A DNA stretch of 64,000 nt from Streptomyces fructofermentans (lineage in GTDB: Bacteria; Actinomycetota; Actinomycetes; Streptomycetales; Streptomycetaceae). Shown piece after piece: positions 1-12,755 of the stretch. The translations under genes were made by a program, and so were the position numbers. Position 1 is the stretch's first letter. Each line of letters starts with the position of its first letter. The notes under the pieces are model-generated. The model was not told where the DNA came from. It made no database searches and was given only the letters and a program-made list of their open reading frames with translations. The stretch covers positions 1 through 64,000 of the forward strand of contig NZ_BMWD01000004.1 of the NCBI RefSeq assembly GCF_014651055.1. Direction: 5' to 3'.

Positions 1-58
1 CCCAGCGGGTGCTGGGGGCCCTCCGGCGTTCGTTTCTCGCGATCCCTCGGCGGGCCGT

Positions 59-87
59 CCACGGCGGTCGCCGCGCGACTGCCGTGG
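59..87 (-). terminator. Hairpin downstream of nusB
   Basis: Two 12-base arms pair around a 5-base loop, with a single G-U wobble. The hairpin lies about 120 bases past the nusB stop. There is no T-run, which is usual for Streptomyces terminators. The rest of positions 1-204 shows no convincing gene. Confidence 0.4.
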
Positions 88-204
88 CGGGTCCGCCCCG
101 CCTGCCCCGTCAGGGGCCAGGGACCGCCACCCGGTGCTGCTCCGCCGCGGGGGCGGAAGCGGCCCACGACGCGCACGTCCGGGGCGTGGTCCCGGACGGC
201 ACGT

Positions 205-639
205 TCACGCGTCGTCGCGGCGCAGCGTCGGCTTGAGGTCCTTGAAGCGGCCCAGCAGGCCGTTCACGAAGGCGGGCGACTCGTCCGTGGAGAACTCCTT
301 GGCGAGCTGCACGGCCTCGTCGAGCACCACGGCGTCCGGGGTCGCGTCGACCCAGATCAGCTCGTAGGCGCCGAGACGCAGGATGTTCCGGTCGACGACC
401 GGCATCCTGTCGAGCGTCCAGCCGACCGAGTACTGCGAGATGAGCTCGTCGATGCGCTTCGCGTACGTCGCGTAGCCCTCGACCAGCTCCATGGTGAACT
501 CGCTCACCGGCGGCTGCCGGGTGTCGGACCGGGAGTGCCGGATCCAGTCCGCGAGGACCGTCGGGACGTCCACGCCGCGCTGGTCGCCCTCGAAGAGGAT
601 CTGGAAGGCGCGCTTGCGGGCCGTGTTGCGGGCAGCCAC
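205..639 (-). CDS. nusB: Transcription antitermination factor NusB
   Basis: NusB pairs with ribosomal protein S10 (NusE) on boxA RNA and supports antitermination of rRNA transcription. The 144-residue product is of ordinary family length and begins with the N-terminal AARNTARKRAFQILFE stretch. The GTG start was chosen because the family begins here; an open frame continues upstream but only as an alternative reading of efp. The gene lies two bases after the efp stop, so the two are almost certainly co-transcribed and translationally coupled. Efp-nusB adjacency is standard in actinomycetes. Confidence 0.97.
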   Translation of the reverse strand: MAARNTARKRAFQILFEGDQRGVDVPTVLADWIRHSRSDTRQPPVSEFTMELVEGYATYAKRIDELISQYSVGWTLDRMPVVDRNILRLGAYELIWVDATPDAVVLDEAVQLAKEFSTDESPAFVNGLLGRFKDLKPTLRRDDA

Positions 640-641
640 GG

Positions 642-1208
642 TTAGCTGTTCACCCGGCCGAGGTAGTCGCTCGTACGGGTGTCGACCTTGATCTTCTCGC
701 CGGTGGTGATGAAGAGCGGCACGTTGATCTGGTGGCCGGTCTCCAGGGTGGCGGGCTTGGTGCCACCGGTGGAGCGGTCGCCCTGGACGCCCGGCTCCGT
801 CTCCTGGATGACGAGCTCGACGGCGGCGGGCAGCTCGACGAAGAGCACCTCGCCCTCGTGCTGCGCGACCGTGGCGGTGAAGCCCTCGATCAGGAAGTTG
901 GCGGCGTCGCCGACGGACTTCTTGTCGACCATGAGCTGGTCGTAGGTGTCCATGTCCATGAAGACGAAGTACTCGCCGTCCATGTACGAGAACTGCATGT
1001 CGCGCTTGTCGATCGTGGCCGTCTCGACCTTGACGCCGGCGTTGAACGTCTTGTCGACGACCTTGCCGGAGAGCACGTTCTTCAGCTTGGTGCGCACGAA
1101 GGCCGGGCCCTTGCCGGGCTTGACGTGCTGGAACTCGACGACGGACCAGAGCTGGCCTCCGTCGAGCTTGAGCACCAGGCCGTTCTTGAGGTCGTTCGTG
1201 GAAGCCAC
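642..1208 (-). CDS. efp: Translation elongation factor P
   Basis: EF-P enters the ribosomal E site and relieves stalling at consecutive prolines. The 188-residue product begins ASTNDLKNG and has the three-barrel EF-P layout. The tip of the N-terminal domain reads KPGKGPAF, with Lys33 at the position modified in many bacteria. Loops of the PGKGP type are reported to act without the beta-lysyl, rhamnosyl or 5-aminopentanol modification, and no modification gene is visible nearby. The start is GTG; an upstream in-frame ATG would add 19 residues foreign to the family. An Xaa-Pro peptidase homologue lies immediately upstream and nusB immediately downstream. Confidence 0.97.
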   Translation of the reverse strand: MASTNDLKNGLVLKLDGGQLWSVVEFQHVKPGKGPAFVRTKLKNVLSGKVVDKTFNAGVKVETATIDKRDMQFSYMDGEYFVFMDMDTYDQLMVDKKSVGDAANFLIEGFTATVAQHEGEVLFVELPAAVELVIQETEPGVQGDRSTGGTKPATLETGHQINVPLFITTGEKIKVDTRTSDYLGRVNS

Positions 1209-1268
1209 GGTTGCGGAATCTCCTGGACTGACGTGGACGACCCGGGCGCACGCGCGCCGCTCCATGAG

Positions 1269-2375
1269 CTAGAGCGCGAGCAGTTCCTTGGTCGTGATGG
1301 TGAGTAGCTCGGGTCCGCCGTCCGCCTCAGGGCGCACGACGAGCGTGTCATCGATCCTGACACCGCCCCGGCCCGGGAGGTGGACCCCCGGTTCGACGGT
1401 GACCGGCACGCAAGCGTCCAGTTTACCCATGGCCGCGGGGGCAAGCTGCGGGTCCTCGTCGATTTCGAGCCCGACACCGTGCCCGGTCAGTACGGGAAGG
1501 CCTTCCGCGTACCCCGCCGAGTCGAGGACCTGGCGGGCCGCGCGGTCCACGTCACGGCAGGCCGCACCGGGTACGAGCGCCTCGCGTCCGGCGCGCTGGG
1601 CGGCGAAGACGAGGTCGTACAGCTCGATCTGCCAGGCGGCCGGCGAGGTGCCGATGACGAAGGTGCGGCCGATCTCGCAGCGGTAGCCGTGGTACGAGGC
1701 GCCCAGGCAGACGGAGAGGAAGTCGCCCTCCTCCACCCGCCGGTCGGTGGGCCGGTGGCCGCGGCGCCCGGAGTGCGGGCCCGTACCGACCGAGGTGACG
1801 AAGGCCGGGCCGTCCGCGCCGTGGTCCACGAGCCGGCGTTCGAGTTCCAGCGCGAGGTGGCGTTCGGTGCGGCCGACGAGGATCGACTCCAGGAGTTCGC
1901 CGAGCGCCTGGTCGGCGATCTCCGCGCCGATGCGCAGGCAGGACACCTCCTCCTCGTCCTTGATCACACGCAACTGCTCGACGGCCGTCCCGAGGCTGCC
2001 GATCCGCAGTCCCGGCGCCACCGAGCCGATCGCCCGGTGCCGGGCCACGGTGAGGTGGTGCTCCTCCACGGCGAGCGAGTCGGCGCCCTGCCCCTCGGCG
2101 AGGTCCGCCGCGGCCACCGCGGGGTCGCCGCCGGGACTCGGCAGCTCGTGCACGCGCAGGCCGTCGTCGGGGCGGACCTCGGCGAACGGGTTCTCGGGGG
2201 GATTCCCGCAGACCAGCAGGTCCTCGCCGCTGCCCAGCAGGAGCACCGCGCCCAGCGGCGCGACGCCCGCGAGATAGCGGACGTTGGCGGGGCGGGACAC
2301 CAGCGCTGTCGCGCTGCCTCCCGCGGTACACCGCTCCCTCAGCCGCTCCCGGCGGGCCGCGTACACCTCTGACAT
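1269..2375 (-). CDS. Aminopeptidase P / creatinase-family protein with altered metal site
   Basis: The 368-residue product has the two-domain layout of Xaa-Pro peptidases: an N-terminal creatinase-like domain to about residue 130 and a C-terminal pita-bread domain. Against the canonical five metal ligands (D, D, H, E, E), the first Asp is Cys (VCLGA), the second Asp is Glu (CEIGRT), the GHGVG His is kept, the VEPG Glu is kept, and the last Glu is Asp (VRIDDT). The second active-site His (usually HE) is also replaced, reading DED. Fold assignment is firm but peptidase activity is uncertain. Pairing with efp recalls the pepQ-like gene beside efp in Bacillus and may reflect proline-related functions. 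The start is ATG. Confidence 0.85.
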   Translation of the reverse strand: MSEVYAARRERLRERCTAGGSATALVSRPANVRYLAGVAPLGAVLLLGSGEDLLVCGNPPENPFAEVRPDDGLRVHELPSPGGDPAVAAADLAEGQGADSLAVEEHHLTVARHRAIGSVAPGLRIGSLGTAVEQLRVIKDEEEVSCLRIGAEIADQALGELLESILVGRTERHLALELERRLVDHGADGPAFVTSVGTGPHSGRRGHRPTDRRVEEGDFLSVCLGASYHGYRCEIGRTFVIGTSPAAWQIELYDLVFAAQRAGREALVPGAACRDVDRAARQVLDSAGYAEGLPVLTGHGVGLEIDEDPQLAPAAMGKLDACVPVTVEPGVHLPGRGGVRIDDTLVVRPEADGGPELLTITTKELLAL

Positions 2376-2510
2376 GACCCGAGCCTACGAGCGCGGGCCG
2401 GAAACCGCCGGTTCAGCGGGGCCGACCGGGCGGCGCGACGGCCCCCGGGGGCCCCGGCAGCACCCGTTCGAAGGCCGGACCGGTACCCGCGCGGCGGGCG
2501 CCGGGGCACG

Positions 2511-3413
2511 TCACCACTGCGGCGGGCTCGCGATCGACCGGGCCAGCACGTCGTCCAGCACGCGTGCCGTGGTCGGCACGTCGAGCTGCGAATTGTCGAT
2601 GATGGGCAGGCCCGATCCGTACCAGCCGGCCATCCGGCCGTGGATGCGGGCGACTTCCTCGTCGCTGAGGCGACGGTTCCCGGAGCGCTCGGCGTTGCGC
2701 TCCAGGACTATCTCCAGGCCGGGCAGCAGGACGACCGGCAGGAGGCCGGGACCCACGTGCCGTTTCCAGCCACCGAGGCCCACCACGGGCCGGTCGGGGA
2801 AGACAGCGTCGTCGAGGATGCAGGAGATGTTGTTCGCCAGGAAGTTGCGGGCCGCGAAGCCGCACGTGCGGCGGGCGAGGCGGTACTGCGCCTCCGAGTG
2901 GTCGTTCCACCCCGACTGCGGGTCCGCGAAGCCCGAGCGCACCCATTCGCGTACGTCGTCCAGGCTGATGTGCGCCGTGGGCACCCGGCGGTGGTCGGCC
3001 CAGAACTTGGCGACGCTGGTCTTGCCGGCGCCGGCGGGGCCGATGAGCAGCACGGCGAGCGTCGTGGACGTCGGGTCGGGCGTGCCGGTCGCGGGCGGCG
3101 CGCTCGGCATCGGGACGGGCCCGCCCGGCGGCAGCTGCACATGGCCGGTGGTGTCCGGGGCGGGCGGCTGGGGGACGTGCTGCGGGACCGCGTGGTGGGG
3201 CGCCGGCGCGTGGCCCGGGGGGTGCGGGACGGCGGGCCCGACCCCGGCTCCCGCGAAGCCCGGCGGCGGGCCCGCGGGCTGATGCGGAGGGGGACCCGGG
3301 TGGGTGCCCGGGTGGTGCGGTCCCTGGTGTTGTGCGGCCGCCGGCCAACCTGCGGCCGGTCCGTGCCCCGGCTGATGGGGCGGCGGCAGCGGAGACCCCA
3401 CTGCGTGCTGCAT
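2511..3413 (-). CDS. P-loop NTPase with proline-rich N-terminus
   Basis: The first ~115 of 300 residues are proline-, glycine- and histidine-rich and probably disordered. A kinase-like P-loop domain follows, with Walker A GPAGAGKTS at residues 125-133, then SLDDVREW, a segment resembling small polynucleotide or zeta-toxin kinases (SLDDVR...D...E), and a C-terminal helical part. Substrate is not known. It sits between the aminopeptidase-P homologue and aroB; this position is typical of Streptomyces. The ATG start has a GGAG about ten bases upstream. A complete GGCCCCCGGGGGCC palindrome lies at 2440-2453 past its stop. Confidence 0.75.
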   Translation of the reverse strand: MQHAVGSPLPPPHQPGHGPAAGWPAAAQHQGPHHPGTHPGPPPHQPAGPPPGFAGAGVGPAVPHPPGHAPAPHHAVPQHVPQPPAPDTTGHVQLPPGGPVPMPSAPPATGTPDPTSTTLAVLLIGPAGAGKTSVAKFWADHRRVPTAHISLDDVREWVRSGFADPQSGWNDHSEAQYRLARRTCGFAARNFLANNISCILDDAVFPDRPVVGLGGWKRHVGPGLLPVVLLPGLEIVLERNAERSGNRRLSDEEVARIHGRMAGWYGSGLPIIDNSQLDVPTTARVLDDVLARSIASPPQW

Positions 3414-3576
3414 CCGGTGCCACTCCGTCTCGTACAGGCGATGGGCCTGGCAGCGGGCACCTGCCCCGCTCCCTACCGAACGGTACCGTCCCCGGCTGTC
3501 GTTTGGTGAACGGCCGGGGACGGCCCGAAGTGCCCGTCCGCGGGCGGCACATCGGCAGGAATGCGGGTTGTCGGGA

Positions 3577-6361
<2,785 letters not shown>

Positions 6362-6542
6362 CGGTGCTCCTCATGCTCGCGCCCTGGTACTGCTGCCTTT
6401 GCGTACGCGAGTCCTCGCGTACGGCGACGGCGGTACCGGGTGCGCGGCCCTGGCCCGCCACTCCCGATCCTCCCACGTCCTCGCCCGTGGCCCGGCCGCC
6501 GGTCCATCAGACGGACGCGCCGGGCACGGACGGACCGGGCCG

Positions 6543-6815
6543 TCAGGTCGTGGCGTCGTCCCGGCGGGCAGCCTCAGGCGCGTACGCGCCCAGGTGGTCG
6601 GCGCCGCGGCCCTGTCCGTACTGCGCGGCGGCGTGGACGGGCCGTCCCTGGCGCACCGCCCGGCGGTACTCGAGTTTGCGCTTCAGCTTGAGCCCCCAGC
6701 CCGCGAGGACGGCGAGCACCACGAGAGCGAGGACGGTGAACTGCACCCAGTCCGGCAGGAACTTGAGCACTCCCTCGAATATCTCCGACTTCCACGACGC
6801 CAGCGTCACATGCAT
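6543..6815 (-). CDS. Small single-pass membrane protein
   Basis: A 90-residue protein with one clear hydrophobic helix (about residues 22-41, VQFTVLALVVLAVLAGWGL) followed by a basic stretch (KLKRKLEYRR) and a polar tail. Function is not recognised. It lies between aroE and aroC, an order seen in Streptomyces. The basic residues after the helix suggest the C-terminus is cytoplasmic. Codon use looks like a real Streptomyces gene. Confidence 0.7.
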   Translation of the reverse strand: MHVTLASWKSEIFEGVLKFLPDWVQFTVLALVVLAVLAGWGLKLKRKLEYRRAVRQGRPVHAAAQYGQGRGADHLGAYAPEAARRDDATT

Positions 6816-6869
6816 GGATCAGCCCCCCGGCTCTCCCCGCTCCGCTCCCTGCGGAACCGAAGCGGGATC

Positions 6870-7706
6870 CTAGCGTCCCGCCAGCGCCTTCTCGCCCGCG
6901 GTTCGCATGGCGAGCAGCGGGGCCGGGGACAGGCCCGTCATCTGCTCCACCTGGAGGACCGCCTGGTGCACGAGCAGGTCGAGACCGCTGACGACGGCGC
7001 CGCCGTACGCGGACCAGCGCGCCGCGAGCGTCGTGGGCCACGGGTCGTACAGGACGTCGAAGAGCGTGGCGGGCCGCTCGGGAACCGCCGGGGCGAGCGC
7101 GTCGGTGGCACCCGCGGGGGTCGTCGCGACGACCAGTGGGGCGGTGAGGGCGCGCTCCGCCCGCGACCAGTCCTCGGTGCGCACCTCGATGCCGAGCCGC
7201 TCGCCCCACTGCCGCATCTGCGCGGCCCGGGCCTCGCCGCGGACGTACGCGACGACCTCGCCGGTGCAGATCCTGGCGAGCGCGGCCAGCGCGGAGGAGG
7301 CGGTGGCTCCCGCACCGAGCACGGCGGCCGAGTCGACCTGCTCGATGCCCCGCTCGCGCAGGGCGGCGACCATGCCGGGGATGTCGGTGTTGTCGCCGAG
7401 GAGGCGGCCGTCCTCGGCCCGTACGACGGTGTTCACCGTCTCGACGGAGGCCGCGGTCCCGCTGATCCCGTCCAGCAGCGGCAGGACCGCCCGCTTCAAC
7501 GGCATCGTGAGCGACAGCCCGGCCCATTCGGGGCCGAGTCGCGCGATGAACTCGGGGAGTGCCGCCTCGTCGACCTCGAACCGATCGTAGGACCAGTTCT
7601 CCAGACCGAGTTCGTCGTACGCGGCGCGGTGCAGCACCGGGGAGAGCGAATGCGCGATCGGTGATCCGAGTACGGCGGCTCGGCGGGCGTCAGCCCGAAC
7701 TGTCAT
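6870..7706 (-). CDS. aroE: Shikimate dehydrogenase
   Basis: AroE reduces 3-dehydroshikimate to shikimate with NADPH. The 278-residue product has the substrate motif SLSP (20-23), catalytic Lys71 in MPLK, Asn92 and Asp108 in the GDNTD motif, and the dinucleotide loop GAGATAS near residue 130. The start codon lies inside the end of mltG (17-base overlap), so the two are translationally coupled. That pairing is common in actinomycetes although the functions are unrelated. Confidence 0.95.
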   Translation of the reverse strand: MTVRADARRAAVLGSPIAHSLSPVLHRAAYDELGLENWSYDRFEVDEAALPEFIARLGPEWAGLSLTMPLKRAVLPLLDGISGTAASVETVNTVVRAEDGRLLGDNTDIPGMVAALRERGIEQVDSAAVLGAGATASSALAALARICTGEVVAYVRGEARAAQMRQWGERLGIEVRTEDWSRAERALTAPLVVATTPAGATDALAPAVPERPATLFDVLYDPWPTTLAARWSAYGGAVVSGLDLLVHQAVLQVEQMTGLSPAPLLAMRTAGEKALAGR

Positions 7707-9477
7707 TGAACTTTTCCTTGAGCCTCAAGAATTCGTCGTGGGTCTTGGCGAATTCGGTCTTGTTCACACCGTCCGTCGCGACGAAGTAGATCCAGCCGTC
7801 CTTCGTCGGACTCAGCGCCGCGCGCAGGGCCTTCTCACCGGGATTGCCGATCGGCCCGGGGGGCAGACCGCGCTGGGTGTAGGTGTTGTACGGGTCCTGG
7901 TTGCTGTTGATCTCGGACTCGCTGATGTCGATGTTGCTCTTGCCCGTCAGATAATTGAAGGACGAGTCGAACTGGAGCTTCTGGTTCGTCTCCGTGTTCG
8001 TGGGCTTGAGGCGGTTGTAGACGACCTCGGACATCTTGCGGAAGTCCTCGTTGGTCTTCCCCTCGGCCTGGACGAGCGAGGCCACCGTCAGGAGCTCCAG
8101 GGGACCGTCGAGGTCGAGCCCCTTGGCCTTCTTCTCCAGCCCGAACTCCTCGTACTTCTGCTTGGAGAGGTCGACCATCTCCTTGAGGACGTCCTTGGGC
8201 TTCATGCCCTTGGCCGCGGGATAGCTGGAGGGGTAGAGGAATCCTTCCAGCGGATCCTTGATCTCCTTGTTGTCGTTGGCCCAGTCGGGCAGCCCGAGCG
8301 TCGGCCATTCCTTGTCCGCGACCTTCTTGGTCGTCCCGGACTTGAGGCCGAGCCGCTTGTCGATCTTCTTGTACACCGCGGCGTTGCGCTCGCCCTCGGC
8401 GATGATCAGGTTGTCGCGGCTCTTGGGGCTGAGCATGAGTTCGACCGCGCTCGCCGCCGACATCTCCTTCTTGAGGAGATAGGTCGCGGGCTGGATCGTG
8501 TCACCTTTGGGGTTCTGGGCCTGCGCGGCCACGAAGGCGTCCACGCTCTTGACGACCCCGGCCTCCTTCAGGAGCTGGCCGATCACATAACCGGTGGCGC
8601 CCTTGGGAACCGTGATGCTGACACTCGCGCTCGTGCCGTCGCCCGCGAAATCCGGCGCCGAGCCGAAACGATTCTGATAGAACTGGTAGCCGAAATAGCC
8701 GACCCCGCCGATGCCTCCCGCGAAGACGAGGGTCACGACCAGGCAGGCGCAGCCGCTGCGGCGCTTCTTCTCGCCCTTGCCGCCTTTGCCGCTCTTCCCG
8801 CTCTTTCCGTTCTTCCCGCCCTTGCCGCGCCGGCGGCTCTGCGGGTCGTCGTCATCGTCGAACTCGTCGTCGTCCTCGTCGCCACCCGCGAAGAAGGCGT
8901 GCTCGCCCTGGTCGGGACCCGGGTCCCAGTCCGGCTGCGGTTCGGGCTCGGCACGACGGCGGCTCGGCGGCTCGGGCGGCGGGTAGGCGTCGGGCGTCCG
9001 GTAGTAGTCGGGCTGCTGCTGCCCGTACGCGGCGGCCTGGCCCCCGTACGGGTCGTTCGGATCGACGCCGTACGGAACCTGGGGCTGCTGGGGCTGCTGC
9101 TGGTTCTGGTCCCAGCCGCCGTTGTACTGCTGGCCGCCCTGGCCGCCGTACTGCTGCGGATGCTGACCGCCGTACTGCTGCTGGTGCTGGCCGCCGTACT
9201 GCTGCTGGTCCTGGGTGTACTGCTGCTGCCCCTGGGCATACTGCTGCTGCGACGGGTCGTATCCGGACTGAGGGCCGGTGCTCCAGTCGTTGTACTGCTG
9301 CTGTTGCTGCTGCGAGGGGTCGTAGTTCTGCTGCGGCTGCTGCGGGTAGTGCTGCGGCTGGCCGCCGTAGGGGGACTGGGCCGCCTGGGCCTCCTGTCCT
9401 CCCCATCCGCCGTCCCCGTACAACGGGTCCTCGGGATGCCACGGTTCGGAGCCTGGGCCCCGGCCATACTCAGTCAT
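7690..9477 (-). CDS. mltG: Endolytic murein transglycosylase MltG with long disordered N-terminus
   Basis: MltG (YceG) cleaves nascent glycan strands and sets their length at the membrane. The product has 595 residues. Residues 1-170 are extremely Gln/Tyr/Gly/Pro-rich, with many QQQYGGQ-like units. An acidic patch at about 200-212 and a Lys/Gly-rich stretch at about 214-240 follow. One transmembrane helix (about 243-265) leads to the extracytoplasmic YceG domain. Catalytic Glu472 lies in ASLVQAEG, and the RGLPPGPIGNPG family signature is at 536-547. The cytoplasmic tail is far longer than in E. coli MltG. It precedes and overlaps aroE. Confidence 0.93.
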   Translation of the reverse strand: MTEYGRGPGSEPWHPEDPLYGDGGWGGQEAQAAQSPYGGQPQHYPQQPQQNYDPSQQQQQQYNDWSTGPQSGYDPSQQQYAQGQQQYTQDQQQYGGQHQQQYGGQHPQQYGGQGGQQYNGGWDQNQQQPQQPQVPYGVDPNDPYGGQAAAYGQQQPDYYRTPDAYPPPEPPSRRRAEPEPQPDWDPGPDQGEHAFFAGGDEDDDEFDDDDDPQSRRRGKGGKNGKSGKSGKGGKGEKKRRSGCACLVVTLVFAGGIGGVGYFGYQFYQNRFGSAPDFAGDGTSASVSITVPKGATGYVIGQLLKEAGVVKSVDAFVAAQAQNPKGDTIQPATYLLKKEMSAASAVELMLSPKSRDNLIIAEGERNAAVYKKIDKRLGLKSGTTKKVADKEWPTLGLPDWANDNKEIKDPLEGFLYPSSYPAAKGMKPKDVLKEMVDLSKQKYEEFGLEKKAKGLDLDGPLELLTVASLVQAEGKTNEDFRKMSEVVYNRLKPTNTETNQKLQFDSSFNYLTGKSNIDISESEINSNQDPYNTYTQRGLPPGPIGNPGEKALRAALSPTKDGWIYFVATDGVNKTEFAKTHDEFLRLKEKFNDSSG

Positions 9478-9600
9478 CGATCCCCTAGAGCCGCGAGGCG
9501 GGCGGCCGCCGGTTCATGCGGCACGGCACCCGTCCGCCTCTCTCCTGTGCGGAGGCTATTCGAACACGACCGCATCGCGCGGAACGTTACCGTACCGCGA

Positions 9601-10086
9601 TCAGATGACCACTTCGACGCCCTCGCCGGGAGAGGTGCCCGACGCCCGTTCGGACTCCAGTGCCTGCTGGAGGATGATCACGGCCGCGACCTGGTCGATG
9701 ACCGACCGGCCCTTCTTGGACTTGACCCCCGAGGCCCGCAGTCCCTGGCCGGCCGTCACCGTGGTCATCCTCTCGTCCACGAGACGCACCGGAACCGGCG
9801 CGATCCCCCGGGCGAGCACCTGGGCGAATGCGCGGACCTTGACCGCCGCGGGGCCCTCGCCCCCCTTGAGGGAACGGGGAAGCCCCACGACGACCTCGAT
9901 CGGTTCGTACTCCTCGACGAGCTGCCGCAGGCGCCGCTGGGCCGCCGGGACGTCCCGGCCGGGCACGGTCTCGACCGGGGTGGCGAGGATCCCGTCGGGG
10001 TCGCACGAGGCGACCCCGATACGGGCGTCCCCGACGTCGATGGCGAGCCGGCGGCCGCGGCGCATGACCCGCTCGCCCCCGCTCAC
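9601..10086 (-). CDS. ruvX: Putative pre-16S rRNA nuclease RuvX/YqgF
   Basis: An RNase H-fold nuclease implicated in 16S rRNA 5'-end maturation, with resolvase-like active-site residues. The product has the [13 protein letters not shown]-terminal strand, [21 protein letters not shown] and a C-terminal [12 protein letters not shown] segment. Start choice is open: the GTG used here overlaps the alaS stop as GTGA (161 residues). An ATG seven codons later (position 10065) has a GGGGGCGAG stretch before it and also fits the family. It follows alaS, the usual actinobacterial order. Confidence 0.9.
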   Translation of the reverse strand: MSGGERVMRRGRRLAIDVGDARIGVASCDPDGILATPVETVPGRDVPAAQRRLRQLVEEYEPIEVVVGLPRSLKGGEGPAAVKVRAFAQVLARGIAPVPVRLVDERMTTVTAGQGLRASGVKSKKGRSVIDQVAAVIILQQALESERASGTSPGEGVEVVI

Positions 10087-12755
10087 TTGGCCGACTCGGC
10101 CACGAGGCGCTCGACGGCGTCGACGGCCTCGCCGATCGCGGCGGCGTTCTGACCGCCGCCCTGGGCCACGTCCGGCTTGCCGCCACCGCCGCCACCGAGG
10201 GTCTTGGCGGCCGTACGGACCAGTTCACCGGCCTTGAGCCCGCGCTCGCGGGCGGCCTCGTTGGTCGCGATGACCGTCAGCGGCTTGCCGCCCACCGTGG
10301 TGAACAGGGCGACCACGACGGCCCGCCCGCCCTGGATGCGGCCGCGCACGTCGAGGACCAGCTTGCGCAGGTCGTCGGCGCTCGTGCCGTCCGGGACCTG
10401 GCCGGTGACGAGGGCGACACCGTGCACGTCCTTGGCGGCACCCGCGAGACCGGCGGCGGCCTGCAGGACCTTCTCCGCGCGGAACTTCTCGATCTCCTTC
10501 TCGGCGTCCTTCAGCTTGCCGAGCATGGCGGAGATCTTCTCCGGGAGCTCCTCGGGACGGCCCTTGAGCAGTTCCTGGAGCTGGGCGACGACCGTGTGCT
10601 CACGGGCGAGGAAGTTGTAGGCGTCGACACCCACCAGGGCCTCGATGCGGCGCACGCCCGAACCGATCGACGACTCGCCGAGCAGCTTCACCAGGCCCAG
10701 CTGGGCGGTGTTGTGGACGTGCGTGCCGCCGCACAGCTCCTTGGAGAAGTCGCCGATGGTGACCACGCGGACCCGCTCGCCGTACTTCTCGCCGAACTCG
10801 GCGATGGCGCCCTGCTTCTTGGCCTCGTCGATCGACATGACCTCGGCCTGGACGTCCAGGTCGCGGGCGAGTACCTCGTTGATCTTCTGCTCGACGTCCG
10901 TCATCACGGCCGTGGGCACGGCGGCCGGGGAGCCGAAGTCGAAGCGGAAGCGGCCGGGCTGGTTCTCGGAACCGGCCTGGGCGGCCGTGGGGCCGAGGGC
11001 GTCGCGCAGGGCCTGGTGGGTGAGGTGCGTGGCCGAGTGCGCCCGGGCGATGGACGTACGGCGGCGCACGTCGATGACGGCCTGGGCGCCGGCTCCGACG
11101 GTCACCTCGCCCACCTGGACGACACCCTTGTGGACGTACACGCCCGGGACCGGCTTCTGGCAGTCGCGGATCTCGATCACGGCACCGGAGTCCACCTTGA
11201 TGCGACCGGTGTCGCCGATCTGGCCGCCGCCCTCGGCGTAGAACGGCGTGCGGTCGAGGACGATCTCGACCTCGTCGCCCTCGGTGGCGGCGGGCGAGGA
11301 CACACCGTCGACCAGGATGCCGACGATCGTCGACTCACCCTCGGTCTGCGTGTAGCCCACGAACTCCGTCTCACCGGCGGCGTCGGCGATCTCGCGGTAG
11401 GCGCCCATGTCGGCATGGCCGGTCTTCTTGGCCCGGGCGTCGGCCTTGGCCCGCTCCCGCTGCTCCTTCATCAGGCGCCGGAAGCCGTCCTCGTCCACGG
11501 ACAGGCCCTGTTCGGCGGCCATCTCCAGGGTGAGGTCGATCGGGAAGCCCCAGGTGTCGTGGAGCAGGAAGGCCTTGTCGCCGGTGAGGACCGTGCCGCC
11601 GGCGGCCTTGGTGTCCGTGACGGCGGTGTCCAGGATGTTCGTGCCGGCCTTGAGCGTCTTGAGGAAGGCGTTCTCCTCGGCGACGGCCACGGTCTCGATG
11701 CGCTTGCGGTCGGAGACGAGCTCCGGGTACTGGCGCCCCATCATGTCGATCACGACGTCGATGAGGTCCTGGACGACCGGGCCGGTGGCGCCGAGCAGGC
11801 GCATGTTGCGGATGGCGCGGCGCATGATGCGGCGCAGCACGTAGCCGCGGCCCTCGTTGCCCGGGGTGACACCGTCGCCGATGAGCATCACGGAGGTGCG
11901 CATGTGGTCGGTGACCACGCGCAGCGCGACGTCGGAGTCCTTGGCGGCGCCGTACTCGACGCCCGTGAGCGCGGTGGCCTTCCGGATGACCGCCATGGAG
12001 GTGTCGATCTCGTACATGTTCTGCACGCCCTGCAGAATCATGGCGAGGCGTTCCAGGCCGAGGCCGGTGTCGATGTTCTGGCTCGGCAGGTCACCGAGGA
12101 TCTCGAAGTCCTCCTTCGAGGTGCCCTCGCCCCGCTCGTACTGCATGAAGACGAGGTTCCAGATCTCCACGTACCGCTCGTCGTTGACGGCCGGGCCGCC
12201 CTCGGCGCCGAACTCGGGACCGCGGTCGTAGTTGATCTCGGAGCACGGCCCGCAGGGGCCGGGGACGCCCATGGACCAGTAGTTGTCCTTCTTGCCGAGC
12301 CGCTGGATGCGCTCCTTGGGGACGCCGACGACCTCGTGCCAGATGCGCTCGGCCTCGTCGTCCTCCAGGTACACGGTGATCCAGAGCTTCTCGGGCTCCA
12401 GGCCGTAACCACCCTTGTCCTGGGGGCTGGTCAGCAGCTCCCAGGCGTACTTGATGGCGCCTTCCTTGAAGTAGTCCCCGAAGGAGAAGTTGCCGCACAT
12501 CTGGAAGAACGTGCCGTGCCGGGTGGTCTTGCCGACCTCCTCGATGTCCGGCGTGCGGACGCACTTCTGCACGCTGGTGGCGCGGGAGAACGGCGGCTTG
12601 ACCTCACCCAGGAAGTAGGGCTTGAACGGCACCATGCCGGCCGGGACCAGGAGGAGAGTCGGGTCGTCCGCGATGAGCGACGCCGAAGGGACGACGGTGT
12701 GCCCGCGCTCCTCGAAGAAGCTCAACCAGCGGCGACGAATCTCGGCCGACTCCAT
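10083..12755 (-). CDS. alaS: Alanyl-tRNA synthetase
   Basis: AlaS charges tRNA-Ala. The 890-residue product is full length: class II catalytic core at the N-terminus, tRNA-recognition region, editing domain with zinc ligands H573xxxH577 and C675xxxH679, and the C-Ala oligomerisation domain with [15 protein letters not shown] near the end. The ATG start shares one base with the upstream stop (TGATG), and its own stop overlaps ruvX. Confidence 0.98.
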   Translation of the reverse strand: MESAEIRRRWLSFFEERGHTVVPSASLIADDPTLLLVPAGMVPFKPYFLGEVKPPFSRATSVQKCVRTPDIEEVGKTTRHGTFFQMCGNFSFGDYFKEGAIKYAWELLTSPQDKGGYGLEPEKLWITVYLEDDEAERIWHEVVGVPKERIQRLGKKDNYWSMGVPGPCGPCSEINYDRGPEFGAEGGPAVNDERYVEIWNLVFMQYERGEGTSKEDFEILGDLPSQNIDTGLGLERLAMILQGVQNMYEIDTSMAVIRKATALTGVEYGAAKDSDVALRVVTDHMRTSVMLIGDGVTPGNEGRGYVLRRIMRRAIRNMRLLGATGPVVQDLIDVVIDMMGRQYPELVSDRKRIETVAVAEENAFLKTLKAGTNILDTAVTDTKAAGGTVLTGDKAFLLHDTWGFPIDLTLEMAAEQGLSVDEDGFRRLMKEQRERAKADARAKKTGHADMGAYREIADAAGETEFVGYTQTEGESTIVGILVDGVSSPAATEGDEVEIVLDRTPFYAEGGGQIGDTGRIKVDSGAVIEIRDCQKPVPGVYVHKGVVQVGEVTVGAGAQAVIDVRRRTSIARAHSATHLTHQALRDALGPTAAQAGSENQPGRFRFDFGSPAAVPTAVMTDVEQKINEVLARDLDVQAEVMSIDEAKKQGAIAEFGEKYGERVRVVTIGDFSKELCGGTHVHNTAQLGLVKLLGESSIGSGVRRIEALVGVDAYNFLAREHTVVAQLQELLKGRPEELPEKISAMLGKLKDAEKEIEKFRAEKVLQAAAGLAGAAKDVHGVALVTGQVPDGTSADDLRKLVLDVRGRIQGGRAVVVALFTTVGGKPLTVIATNEAARERGLKAGELVRTAAKTLGGGGGGKPDVAQGGGQNAAAIGEAVDAVERLVAESAK

